Shown piece after piece: positions 1-12,552 of a stretch of DNA of 64,000 nucleotides. Location of the stretch: assembly GCF_029227915.1 (NCBI RefSeq), contig NC_079888.1, positions 23,478,001 to 23,542,000 on the forward strand, in the 5' to 3' direction. Each line of letters starts with the position of its first letter. Position 1 is the first letter of the stretch. The DNA is from Hydractinia symbiolongicarpus (taxonomy: Eukaryota > Cnidaria > Hydrozoa > Anthoathecata > Hydractiniidae). The notes beneath the pieces were generated by a model. The model was not told the origin of the DNA. It saw only the letters and a list, made by a program, of their open reading frames with translations, and made no database searches. The position numbers and the translations under genes were made by a program.

Positions 1-2450
1 AGTCTTATGCGTTTTTGTGGTGAAAAAATAATTTAAAAAATCGTTCTGGAAATGAATTTACTCCCTGGGTACTTTCTTTGTATACTTTTGACTATACGGG
101 CTGAGTCCGGGATTTAGGGAAATCGCAGGTTTTCGTTTGCCGGCGATTAAACTGCTTTTATTCAGCGTCTCATCAAAAATGAAAACATTTTTAAAAACTA
201 CAAGTCTTATGCGTTTTAGTGCTGAAAAAATAATTTAAAAAATCGTTCCGAAAATGAGTTTACTCACAGGGTACTTTCTTTGTATACATTCGACTATACG
301 TGCCAAGCCCGGGATTTACGGGAAATCGCGGGTTTTCGTTTGCCGGCGATTAAACTGCTTTTATTCAGCGTCTCATCAAAAATGAAAACATTCTTGAAAA
401 CTACAAGTCTCATGCGTTTTAGTGGTGAAATAATAATTTAAAAAATCGTTTGGAAAATGAGTTTACTCCCTGGGTTCTTTCTTTGTATACTTTTGACTAT
501 ACGGGCTGAGTCCAGGATTTACGGGAAATCGCAGGTTTTCGTTTGCCGGCGATTAAACTTCTTTTATTCAGCGTCTCATCAAAAATGAAAACATTTTTAA
601 AAACTAAAAGTCTCATGCGTTTTAGTGGTGAAAAAGTAATTTAAAAAATCGTTCGGGAAAAGAGTTTACTCCCTGGGTACTTTCTTTGTATACTTTTGAC
701 TATACGGGCCAAGCCCAGGATTTACAGGAAATCGCGGGTCTTCGTTTGCCGGCGATTAAACTTCTTTTATTCAGCGTCTCATCAAAAATGAAAACATTTT
801 TAAAAACTACAAGTCTTATGCGTTTTAGTGGTGAAAAAATAATATAAAAAATCGTTCTTGAAATGAGTTTACTCACAGGGTACTTTCTTTGTATACATTC
901 GACTATACGGGCCAAGCCCGGGATTTACGGGAAATCGCGGGTTTTCGTTTTCCGGCGATTAAACTTCTTTTATTCAGCGTCTCATCAAAAATGAAAACAT
1001 TTTTAAAAACTACAAGTCTTATGCGTTTTAGTGGTGAAAAAATAATTTAAAAAATCGTTCTGGAAATGAGTTTACTCCCTGGGTACTTTCTTTGTATACT
1101 TTTGACTATACGGGCCGAGTCCGGGATTTAGGGAAATCGCAGGTTTTCGTTTGCCGGCGATTAAACTGCTTTTATTCAGCGTCTCATCAAAAATGAAAAC
1201 ATTTTTGAAAACTACAAGTCTCATGCGTTTTAGTGGTGAAAAAATAATTTAAAAAATCGTTCGGGAAATGAGTTTACTCCCTGGGTACTTTCTTTGTATA
1301 CTTTTGACTATACGGGCCAAGCCGGGATTTACAGGAAATCGCGGGTTAACTTCTTTTATTCAGCGTCTCATCAAAAATGAAAACATTTTTAAAAACTACA
1401 AGTCTTATGCGTTTTAGTGGTGAAAAAATAATTTAAAAAATCGTTCCGGAAATGAGTTTACTCACAGGGTACTTTCTTTGTATACATTCGACTATACGGG
1501 CCAAGCCCGGGATTTACGGGAAATCGCGGGTTTTCGTTTTCCGGCGATTAAACTTCTTTTATTCAGCGTCTCATCAAAAATGAAAACATTTTAAAAAACT
1601 ACAAGTCTTATGCGTTTTAGTGGTGAAAAAATAATTTAAAAAATCGTTCTGGAAATGAGTTTACTCCCTGGGTACTTTCTTTGTATACTTTTGACTATAC
1701 GGGCCGAGTCCGGGATTTAGGGAAATCGCAGGTTTTCGTTTGCCGGCGATTAAACTGCTTTTATTCAGCGTCTCATCAAAAATGAAAACATTTTTGAAAA
1801 CTACAAGTCTCATGCGTTTTAGTGGTGAAAAAATAATTTAAAAAATCGTTCCGGAAATGAGTTTACTCACAGGGTACTTTCTTTGTATACATTCGACTAT
1901 ACGTGCCAAGCCCGGGATTTACGGGAAATCGCGGGTTTTCGTTTGCCGGCGATTAAACTGCTTTTATTCAGCGTCTCATCAAAAATGAAAACATTCTTGA
2001 AAACTACAAGTCTCATGCGTTTTAGTGGTGAAATAATAATTTAAAAAATCGTTTGGAAAATGAGTTTACTCCCTGGGTACTTTCTTTGTATACTTTTGAC
2101 TATACGGGCCGAGTCCAGGATTTACGGGAAATCGCAGGTTTTCGTTTGCCGGCGATTAAACTTCTTTTATTCAGCGTCTCATCAAAAATGAAAACATTTT
2201 TGAAAACTAAAAGTCTCATGCGTTTTAGTGGTGAAAAAAAAATTTAAAAAATCGTTCAGGAAATGAGTTTACTCCCTGGGTACTTTCTTTGTATACATTC
2301 GACTATGCGGGCCAAGCCCAGGATTTACGGGAAAACGCGGGATTTAGTTGGCCAGCGATTAAACTGCTTTTATTCAGCGTCTCATCAAAAATGAAAACAT
2401 TTTTGAAAACTACAAGTCTCATGCGTTTTAGTGGTGAAAAAGTAATTTAA
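1..2450 (+). repeat. Left-edge block with - arm-like monomer classes
   Basis: About 12 monomers. Copies carry CGAGTCCAGG or CGAGTCCGGG, CACAGGGTAC, ATCGTTTGGAAAATGAG, ATAATAATTT and ACATTCTTGAAAAC. In reverse complement these markers dominate the - arm but are scarce from 2.5 to 42 kb. The marker TAATAATTTA recurs at 431 and 2,034 (about 8 monomers). CGGGCCGAGTCCGGG recurs at 1,111 and 1,700, a 3-monomer step shortened by small deletions. Confidence 0.75.
1250..1436 (+). repeat. Shortened monomer with internal deletion
   Basis: Near 1,346 the sequence reads CGCGGGTTAACTTCTT where other copies have an additional 18 bp of TTTTCGTTTGCCGGCG-type sequence. The deletion removes the loop and right arm of the G/C dyad and the GCCGGC site. 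It is the largest internal deletion I noticed in the window. The flanking copies are normal. Confidence 0.75.
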
Positions 2451-2649
2451 AAAATCGTTCGGGAAATGAGTTTACTCCCTGGGTACTTTCTTTGTATACT
2501 TTTGACTATACGGGCCAAGCCCGGGATTTACGGGAAATCGCGGGTTTTCGTTTGCCGGCGATTAAACATCTTTTATTCAGCGTCTCATCAAAAATGAAAA
2601 CATTTTTAAAAACTACAAGTCTTATGCGTTTTAGTGGTGAAAAAATAAT

Positions 2650-3860
2650 TTAAAAAATCGTTCGGGAAATGAGTTTACTCCCTGGGTACTTTCTTTGTAT
2701 ACTTTTGACTATACGGGCCAAGCCGGGATTTACGGGAAATGGCAGGTTTTCGTTTGCCGGCGATTAAACTTCTTTTATTCAGCGTCTCATCAAAAATGAA
2801 AACATTTTTAAAAACTACAAGTCTCATGCGTTTTAGTGGTGAAAAAGTAATTTAAAAAATCGTTCGGGAAATGAGTTTACTCACAGGGTACTTTCTTGGT
2901 ATACTTTTGACTATACGGGCCAAGCCCGGGATTTACAGGAAATCGCGGGTTTTCGTTTGCCGGCGATTAAACTTCTTTTATTCAGCGTCTCATCAAAAAT
3001 GAAAACATTTTTGAAAACTACAAGTCTCATGCGTTTTAGTGGTGAAAAAAAAATTTAAAAAATCGTTCGGGAAATGAGTTTACTCCCTGGGTACTTTCTT
3101 TGTATTCATTCGACTGTGCGGGCCAAGCCCCGGATTTACGGGAAAACGCCGGATTTAGTTTGACAGCGATTAAACTGCTTTTATTCAGCGTCTCATCAAA
3201 AATGAAAACATTTTTAAAAACTACAAGTCTCATGCGTTTTAGTGGTGAAAAAGTAATTTAAAAAATCGTTCGGGAAATGAGTTTACTCCCTGGGTACTTT
3301 CTTTGTATACTTTTGACTATACGGGCCAAGCCGGGATTTACGGGAAATGGCAGGTTTTCGTTTGCCGGCGATTAAACTTCTTTTATTCAGCGTCTCATCA
3401 AAAATGAAAACATTTTTAAAAACTACAAGTCTCATGCGTTTTAGTGGTGAAAAAGTAATTTAAAAAATCGTTCGGGAAATGAGTTTACTCCCTGGGTACT
3501 TTCTTGGTATACTTTTGACAATACGGGCCAAGCCCGGGATTTACAGGAAATCGCGGGTTTTCGTTTGCCGGCGATTAAACTTCTTTTATTCAGCATCTCA
3601 TCAAAAATGAAAACATTTTTGAAAACTACAAGGCTCATGCGTTTTAGTGGTGAAAAAAAAATTTAAAAAATCGTTCGGGAAATGAGTTTACTCCCTGGGT
3701 ACTTTCTTTGTATTCATTCGACTGTGCGGGCCAAGCCCCGGATTTACGGGAAAACGCGGGATTTAGTTTGACAGCGATTAAACTGCTTTTATTCAGCGTC
3801 TCATCAAAAATGAAAACATTTTTAAAAACTACAAGTCTCATGCGTTTTAGTGGTGAAAAA
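2650..3860 (+). repeat. Tandem duplication of a 3-monomer block (period 608 bp)
   Basis: Rare markers recur at a constant 608 bp: AAATGGCAGG (GGCAGG at 2,741 and 3,349), CTTGGTATAC (2,895 and 3,503) and TTGACAGCGATT (near 3,170 and 3,778). The copies are nearly identical, so the duplication is recent. Edges are set where GAAAAAATAATTT and GAAAAATTAATTT replace GAAAAAGTAATTT. Confidence 0.8.
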
Positions 3861-6800
3861 TTAATTTAAAAAATCGTTCGGGAAATGAGTTTACTCCCTG
3901 GGTACTTTCTTGGTATACTTTTGACTATACGGGCCAAGCCCGGGATTTACGGGAAAACGCGGGATTTCGTTTGCCGGCGATTAAACTTCTTTTATTCAGC
4001 GTCTCATCAAAAATGAAAACATTTTTAAAAACTACAAGTCTAATGCGTTTTAGTGGTGAAAAAGTCATTTAAAAAATCGTTCGGAAATGAGTTTACTCCC
4101 TGGGTACTTTCTTTGTATACTTTTGACTATATGGGCCAAGCCCGGGATTTACGGGAAATCGCGGGTTTTCGTTTGCCGGCGATTAAACTTCTTTTATTCA
4201 GCGTCTCATCAAAAATGAAAACATTTTTAAAAACTACAAGTCTCATGCGTTTTAGTGGTGAAAAAGTAATTTAAAAAACCGTTCGGGAAATGAGTTTACT
4301 CCCTGGGTACTTTATTTGTATACATTCGACTATGCGGGCCAAGCCCCGGATTTACGGGAAAACGCGGGATTTAGTTTGCCGGCGATTAAACTTCTTTTAT
4401 TCAGCGTCTCATCAAAAATGAAAACATTTTTGAAAACTACAAGTCTCATGCGTTTTAGTGGTGAAAAAAAAATTTAAAAAATCGTTCGTGAAATGAGTTT
4501 ACTCCCTGGGTACTTTCTTTGTATACTTTTGACTATACAGGCCAAGCCCGGGATTTACGGGAAAACGCGGGATTTCGTTTGCCGGCGATTAAACTTCTTT
4601 TATTCAGCGTCTCATCAAAAATGAAAACATTTTTAAAAACTACAAGTCTCATGCGTTTTAGTGGTGAAAAAGTAATTTAAAAAATCGTTCGGGAAATGAG
4701 TTTACTCCCTGGGTACTTTCTTTGTATACTTTTGACTATACGGGCCAAGCCCGGGATTTACGGAAAATCGCGGGTTTTCGTTTGCCGGCGATTAAACTTC
4801 TTTTATTCAGCGTCTCATCAAAAATGAAAACATTTTTAAAAACCACAAGTCTCATGCGTTTTAGTGGTGAAAAAGTAATTTAAAAAATCGTTCGGGAAAT
4901 GAGTTTACTCCCTGGGTACTTTCTTTGTATACTTTTGACTATACGGGCCAAGCCCGGATTTACGGGAAATCGCGGGTTTTCGTTTGCCGGCGATTAAAAT
5001 CTTTTATTCAGCGTCTCATCAAAAATGAAAACATTTTTAAAAACTACAAGTCTTATGCGTTTTAGTGGTGAAAAAATAATTTAAAAAATCGTTCGGGAAA
5101 TGAGTTTACTCCCTGGGTACTTTCTTTGTATACTTTTGACTATACAGGCCAAGCCCGGGATTTACGGGAAAACGCGGGATTTCGTTTGCCGGCAATTAAA
5201 CTTCTTTTATTCAGCGTCTCATCAAAAATGAAAACATTTTTAAAAACTACAAGTCTTATGCGTTTTAGTGGTGAAAAAATAATTTAAAAAATCGTTCTTC
5301 AAATGAGTTTACTCACAGGGTACTTTCTTTGTATACATTCGACTATACGGGCCAAGCCCCGGATTTACGGGAAATCGCGGGTTTTCGTTTTCCGGCGATT
5401 AAACCTCTTTCATTAAGCGTCTCATCAAAAATGAAAACATTTTTGAAAACTACAAGTCTCATGCGTTTTAGTGGTGAAAAAAAAAATTTAAAAAATCGTT
5501 CGGGAAATGAGTTTACTCCCTGGGTACTTTCTTTGTATACATTCGACTGTGCGGGCCAAGCCCCGGATTTACGGGAAAACGCGGGATTTAGTTTGCCAGC
5601 GATTAAACTGCTTTTATTCAGCGTCTCATCAAAAATGAAAACATTTTTGAAAACTACAAGTCTCATGCGTTTTAGTGGTGAAAAAGTAATTTAAAAAATC
5701 GTTCGGGAAATGAGTTTACTCCCTGGGTACTTTCTTTGTATACTTTTGACTATACGGGCCAAGCCCGGGATTTACGGGAAATCGCGGGTTTTCGTTTGCC
5801 GGCGATTAAACTTCTTTTATTCAGCGTCTCATCAAAAATGAAAACATTTTTGAAAACTACAAGTCTCATGCGTTTTAGTGGTGAAAAAAAAATTTAAAAA
5901 ATCGTTCGTGAAATGAGTTTACTCCCTGGGTACTTTCTTTGTATACTTTTGACTATACGGGCCAAGCCCGGGATTTACGGGAAAACGCGGGATTTAGTTT
6001 GCCGGCGATTAAACTTCTTTTATTCAGCGTCTCATCAAAAATGAAAACATTTTTAAAAACTACGAGTCTCATGCGTTTTAGTGGTGAAAAAGTAATTTAA
6101 AAAATCGTTCGGGAAATGAGTTTACTCCCTGGGTACTTTCTTTGTATTTTTTTGACTATACGGGCCAAGCCCGGGATTTACGGAAAATCGCGGGTTTTCG
6201 TTTGCCGGCAATTAAACTTCTTTTATTCAGCGTCTCATGAAAAATGAAAACATTTTTGAAAACTACAAGTCTCACGCGTTTTAGTGGTGAAAATGTAATT
6301 TATAAAAACGTAGGGGAAATGAGTTTACTCCCTGGGTACTTTCTTTGTATACTTTTGACTATACGGGCCAAGCCCGGGATTTACGGGAAAACGCGGGATT
6401 TAGTTTGCCGGCGATTAAACTTCTTTTATTCAGCGTCTCATCAAAAATGAAAACATTTTTGAAAACTACAAGTCTCATGCGTTTTAGTGGTGAAAAAAAA
6501 ATTTAAAAAAACGTTCGTGAAATGAGTTTACTCCCTGGGTACTTTCTTTGTATACTTTTGACTATACGGGGCAAGCCCGGGATTTACGGGAAAACGCGGG
6601 ATTTCGTTTGCCGGCGATTAAACTTCTTTTATTCAGCGTCTCATCAAAAATGAAAACATTTTTAAAAACTGCAAGTCTCATGCGTTTTAGTGGTGAAAAA
6701 GTAATTTAAAAAATCGTTCGGGAAATGAGTTTACTCCCTGGGTACTTTCTTTGTATACTTTTGACTATACGGGCCAAGCCCGGGATTTACGGGAAATCGC

Positions 6801-7680
6801 GGGTTTTTGTTTTCCGGCGATTAAACTTCTTTCATTAAGCGTCTCATCAAAAATGAAAACATTTTTGAAAACTACAAGTCTCATGCGTTTTAGTGGTGAA
6901 AAAAAAATTTAAAAAATCGTTCGGAAATGAGTTTACTCCCTGGGTACTTTCTTTGTATACATTCGACTATGCGGGCCAAGCCCCGGATTTACGGGAAAAC
7001 GCGGGATTTAGTTTGCCAGCGATTAAACTGCTTTTATTCAGCGTCTCATCAAAAATGAAAACATTTTTGAAAACTACAAGTCTCATGCGTTTTAGTGGTG
7101 AAAAAGTAATTTAAAAAATCGTTCGGGAAATGAATTTACTCCCTGGGTACTTTCTTTGTATACTTTTGACTATACGGGCCAAGCCCGGGATTTACGGGAA
7201 ATCGCGGGTTTTCGTTTGCCGGCGATTAAACTTCTTTTATTCAGCGTCTCATCAAAAATGAAAACATTTTTGAAAACTACAAGTCTCATGCGTTTTAGTG
7301 GTGAAAAAAAAATTTAAAAAATCGTTCGTGAAATGAGTTTACTCCCTGGGTACTTTCTTTGTATACTTTTGACTATACGGGCCAAGCCCGGGATTTACGG
7401 GAAAACGCGGGATTTCGTTTGCCGGCGATTAAACTTCTTTTATTCAGCGTCTCATCAAAAATGAAAACATTTTTAAAAACTGCAAGTCTCATGCGTTTTA
7501 GTGGTGAAAAAGTAATTTAAAAAATCGTTCGGGAAATGAGTTTACTCCCTGGGTACTTTCTTTGTATACTTTTGACTATACGGGCCAAGCCCGGGATGTA
7601 CGGAAAATCGCGGGTTTTCGTCTGCCGGCGATTAAACTTCTTTTATTCAGCGTCTCATCAAAAATGAAAACATTTTTGAA
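3861..7680 (+). repeat. Mixed-class stretch, early copy of a block seen again at 16-19 kb
   Basis: About 19 monomers with no clear local period. It includes the AAACCTCTTTCATTAAGC class at about 5,400 and a related copy at 6,825. The unusual TTTGTATTTTTTTGAC at 6,141 reappears at 17,710, and CCGGGATGTACGG at 7,591 reappears at 18,956. Offsets of 11,569 and 11,365 are close to 57 and 56 monomers, so this stretch and 16-19 kb descend from one longer block. Confidence 0.7.
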
Positions 7681-7684
7681 AACT

Positions 7685-10600
7685 ACAAGTGTCATGCGTT
7701 TTAGTGGTGAAAAAGTAATTAATAAAAACGTGGGGGAAATGAGTTTACTCCCTGGGTACTTTCTATGTATACTTTTGACTTTACGGGCCAAGCCCGGGAT
7801 TTGCGGGAAATCGCGGGTTTTCGTTTGCCGGCGATTAAACTTCTTTTATGCAGCGTCTCATCAAAAATGAAAACATTTTTAAAAACTACAAGTCTCATGC
7901 GTTTTAGTGGTGAAAAAGTAATTTAAAAAACCGTTCGGGAAATGAGTTTACTCCCTGGGTACTTTCTTTGTATACATTCGACTATGCGGGCCAAGCCCCG
8001 GATTTACGGGAAAACGCGGGATTTAGTTTGCCGGCGATTAAACTTCTTTTATTCAGCGTCTCATCAAAAATGAAAACATTTTTGAAAACTACAAGTCTCA
8101 TGCGTTTTAGTGGTGAAAAAAAAATTTAAAAAATCGTTCGTGAAATGAGTTTACTCCCTGGGTACTTTCTTTGTATACTTTTGACTATACGGACCAAGCC
8201 CGGGATTTACGAGAAATCGCGGGTTTTCGTTTGCCGGCGATTAAACTTCTTTTATTCAGCGTCTCATCAAAAATGAAAACATTTTTAAAAACTACAAGTC
8301 TCATGCGTTTTAGTGGTGAAAAAATAATTTAAAAAATCGTTTGGGAAATGAGTTTACTCCCTGGGTACTTTCTTTGTATGCTTTTGACTATACGGGCCAA
8401 GCCCGGGATTTACGGAAAATCGCGGGTTTTCGTTTGCCGGCGATTAAACTTCTTTTATTCAGCGTCTCATCAAAAATGAAAACATTTTTAAAAACTACAA
8501 GTCTCATGCGTTTTAGTGGTGAAAAAGTAATTTATAAAAACGTGGGGGAAATGAGTTTACTCCCTGGGTACTTTCTTTGTATACTTTTGACTATACGGGC
8601 CAAGCCCGGGATTTACGGGAAATCGCGGGTTTTCGTTTGCCGGCGATTAAACTTCTTTTATTCAGCGTCTCATCAAAAATGAAAACATTTTTACAAACTA
8701 CAAGTCTCATGCGTTTTAGTGGTGAAAAAGTAATTTAAAAAACCGTTCGGGAAATGAGTTTACTCCCTGGGTACTTTCTTTGCATACATTCGACTATGCG
8801 GGCCAAGCCCCGGATTTAGGGGAAAACGCGGGATATAGTTTGCCGGCGATTAAACTTCTTTTATTCAGCGTCTCATCAAAAATGAAAACATTTTAGAAAA
8901 CTACAAGTCTCATGCGTTTTAGTGGTGAAAAAAAAATTTAAAAAATCGTTCGTGAAATGAGTTTACTCCCTGTGTACTTTCTTTGTATACTTTTGACTAT
9001 ACGTGCCAAGCCTGGGATTTACGGAAAAACGCGGGATTTCGTTTGCCGGCGATTAAACTTCTTTTATTCAGCGTCTCATCAAAAATGAAAACATTTTTAA
9101 AAACTACAAGTCTCATGCGTTTTAGTGGTGAAAAAGTAATTTAAAAAATCGTTCGGGAAATGAGTTTACTCCCTGGGTACTTTCTTTGTATACTTTTGAC
9201 TATACGGGCCAAGCCCGGGATTTACGGAAAATCGCGGGTTTTCGTTTGCCGGCGATTAAACTTCTTTTATTCAGCGTCTCATCAAAAATGAAAACATTTT
9301 TAAAAACTACAAGTCTCATGCGTTTTAGTGGTGAAAAAGTAATTTAAAAAATCGTTCGGGAAATGAGTTTACTTCCTGGGTACTTTCTTTGTATACTTTT
9401 GACTATACGGGCCAAGCCCGGGATTTACGGGAAATCGCGGGTTTTCGTTTGCCGGCGATTAAACTGCTTTTAGTAAGCGTCTCATCAAAAATGAAAACAT
9501 TTTTGAAAACTACAAGTCTCATGCGTTTTAGTGGTGAAAAAGTAATTTAAAAAATCGTTCGGGAAATGAGTTTACTCCCTGGGTACTTTCTTTGTATACT
9601 TTTGACTATACGGGCCAAGCCCAGGATTTACAAGAAATAGCGGGTTTTCGTTTGCCGGCGATTAAACTTCTTTTATTCAGCGTCTCATCAAAAATGAAAA
9701 CATTTTTGAAAACTACAAGTCTCATGCGTTTTAGTGGTGAAAAAAAAAATTAAAAAATCGTTCGTGAAATGAGTTTACTCACTGGGTACTTTCTTTGTAT
9801 ACTTTTGACTATACGGGCCAAGCCCGGGATTTACGGGAAAACGCGGGATTTCGTTTGCCGGCGATTAAACTTCTTTTATTCAGCATCTCCTCAAAAATGA
9901 AAACATTTTTAAAAACTACAAGTCTCATGCGTTTTAGTGGTGAAAAAGTAATTTAAAAAACCGTTCGGGTAATGAGTTTACTCCCTGGGTACTTTCTTTG
10001 TATACATTCGACTATGCGGGTCAAGCCCCAGATTTACGGGAAAACGCGGGATTTAGTTTGCCGGCGATTAAACTTCTTTTATTCAGCGTCTCATCAAAAA
10101 TGAAAACATTTTTGAAAACTACAAGTGTCATGCGTTTTAGTGGTGAAAAAGTAATTAATAAAAACGTGGGGAAATGAGTTTACTCCCTGGGTACTTTCTA
10201 TGTATACTTTTGACTATACGGGCCAAGCCCGGGATTTACGGGAAATCGCGGGTTTTCGTTTGCCGGCGATTAAACTTCTTTTATGCAGCCTCTCATCAAA
10301 AATGAAAACATTTTTAAAAACTACAAGTCTCATGCGTTTTAGTGGTGAAAAAGTAATTTAAAAAACCGTTCGGGAAATGAGTTTACTCCCTGGGTACTTT
10401 CTTTGTATACATTCGACTATGCGGGCCAAGCCCCGGATTTACGGGAAAACGCGGGATTTAGTTTGCCGGCGATTAAACTTCTTTTATTCAGCGTCTCATC
10501 AAAAATGAAAACATTTTTGAAAACTACAAGTCTCATGCGTTTTAGTGGTGAAAAAAAAATTTAAAAAATCGTTCGTGAAATGAGTTTACTCCCTGGGTAC

Positions 10601-12552
10601 TTTCTTTGTATACTTTTGACTATACGGACCAAGCCCGGGATTTACGGGAAATCGCGGGTTTTCGTTTGCCGGCGATTAAACTTCTTTTATTCAGCGTCTC
10701 ATCAAAAATGAAAACATTTTTAAAAACTACAAGTCTCATGCGTTTTAGTGGTGAAAAAATAATTTAAAAAATCGTTTGGGAAATGAGTTTACTCCCTGGG
10801 TACTTTCTTTGTATGCTTTTGACTATACGGGCCAAGCCCGGGATTTACGGAAAATCGCGGGTTTTCGTTTGCCGGCGATTAAACTTCTTTTATTCAGCGT
10901 CTCATCAAAAATGAAAACATTTTTAAAAACTACAAGTCTCATGCGTTTTAGTGGTGAAAAAGTAATTTATAAAAACGTGGGGGAAATGAGTTTACTCCCT
11001 GGGTACTTTCTTTGTATACTTTTGACTATACGGGCCAAGCCCGTGATTTACGGGAAATCGCGGGTTTTCGTTTGCCGGCGATTAAACTTCTTTTATTCAG
11101 CGTCTCATCAAAAATGAAAACATTTTTACAAACTACAAGTCTCATGCGTTTTAGTGGTGAAAAAGTAATTTAAAAAACCGTTCGGGAAATGAGTTTACTC
11201 CCTGGGTACTTTCTTTGCATACATTCGACTATGCGGGCCAAGCCCCGGATTTACGGGAAAACGCGGGATATAGTTTGCCGGCGATTAAACTTCTTTTATT
11301 CAGCGTCTCATCAAAAATGAAAACATTTTAGAAAACTACAAGTCTCATGCGTTTTAGTGGTGAAAAAAAAATTTAAAAAATCGTTCGTGAAATGAGTTTA
11401 CTCCCTGTGTACTTTCTTTGTATACTTTTGACTATACGTGCCAAGCCTGGGATTTACGGAAAAACGCGGGATTTCGTTTGCCGGAGATTAAACTTCTTTT
11501 ATTCAGCGTCTCATCAAAAATGAAAACATTTTTAAAAACTACAAGTCTCATGCGTTTTAGTGGTGAAAAAGTAATTTAAAAAATCGTTCGGGAAATGAGT
11601 TTACTCCCTGGGTACTTTCTTTGTATACTTTTGACTATACGGGCCAAGCCCGGGATTTACGGAAAATCGCGGGTTTTCGTTTGCCGGCGATTAAACTTCT
11701 TTTATTCAGCGTCTCATCAAAAATGAAAACATTTTTAAAAACTACAAGTCTCATGCGTTTTAGTGGTGAAAAAGTAATTTAAAAAATCGTTCGGGAAATG
11801 AGTTTACTCCCTGGGTACTTTCTTTGTATACTTTTGACTATACGGGCCAAGCCCGGGATTTACGGGAAATCGCGGGTTTTCGTTTGCCGGCGATTAAACT
11901 GCTTTTAGTAAGCGTCTCATCAAAAATGAAAACATTTTTGAAAACTACAAGTCTCATGCGTTTTAGTGGTGAAAAAGTAATTTAAAAAATCGTTCGGGAA
12001 ATGAGTTTACTCCCTGGGTACTTTCTTTGTATACTTTTGACTATACGGGCCAAGCCCAGGATTTACAAGAAATAGCGGGTTTTCGTTTGCCGGCGATTAA
12101 ACTTCTTTTATTCAGCGTCTCATCAAAAATGAAAACATTTTTGAAAACTACAAGTCTCATGCGTTTTAGTGGTGAAAAAAAAAATTAAAAAATCGTTCGT
12201 GAAATGAGTTTACTCACTGGGTACTTTCTTTGTATACTTTTGACTATACGGGCCAAGCCCGGGATTTACGGGAAAACGCGGGATTTCGTTTGCCGGCGAT
12301 TAAACTTCTTTTATTCAGCATCTCCTCAAAAATGAAAACATTTTTAAAAACTACAAGTCTCATGCGTTTTAGTGGTGAAAAAGTAATTTAAAAAACCGTT
12401 CGGGAAATGAGTTTACTCCCTGGGTACTTTCTTTGTATACATTCGACTATGCGGGCCAAGCCCCAGATTTACGGGAAAACGCGGGATTTAGTTTGCCGGC
12501 GATTAAACTTCTTTTATTCAGCGTCTCATCAAAAATGAAAACATTTTTGAAA
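7685..12552 (+). repeat. Tandem duplication of a 12-monomer block (period 2,435 bp)
   Basis: Copy 1 spans about 7,685-10,116 and copy 2 about 10,117-12,552. Shared rare markers keep the offset: GTGTCATGCG (7,691 and 10,127), CGGACCAAGCC (near 8,191 and 10,626), TTTGCATACATTCG (near 8,780 and 11,215), GGATATAG (8,831 and 11,266), ACAAGAAATAGCGGG and CAGCATCTCCTC (9,881 and 12,316). Few differences are visible, for example CGAGAAATC versus CGGGAAATC at 8,209 and CCGTGATTT at about 11,042. A 1-bp G-run change shifts the offset from 2,436 to 2,435. Confidence 0.9.

Noticed and set aside
5329-5694. Open reading frames of 60-121 codons on both strands, many nearly identical
   Set aside because: They are translations of the satellite. 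The monomer is 203 bp, not a multiple of 3, so frames break every one to two copies. The same peptides recur on the + strand in one arm and on the - strand in the other, opposite frames are open over the same bases, and no start context or domain is present. The longest exist only where a local indel joins two frames.
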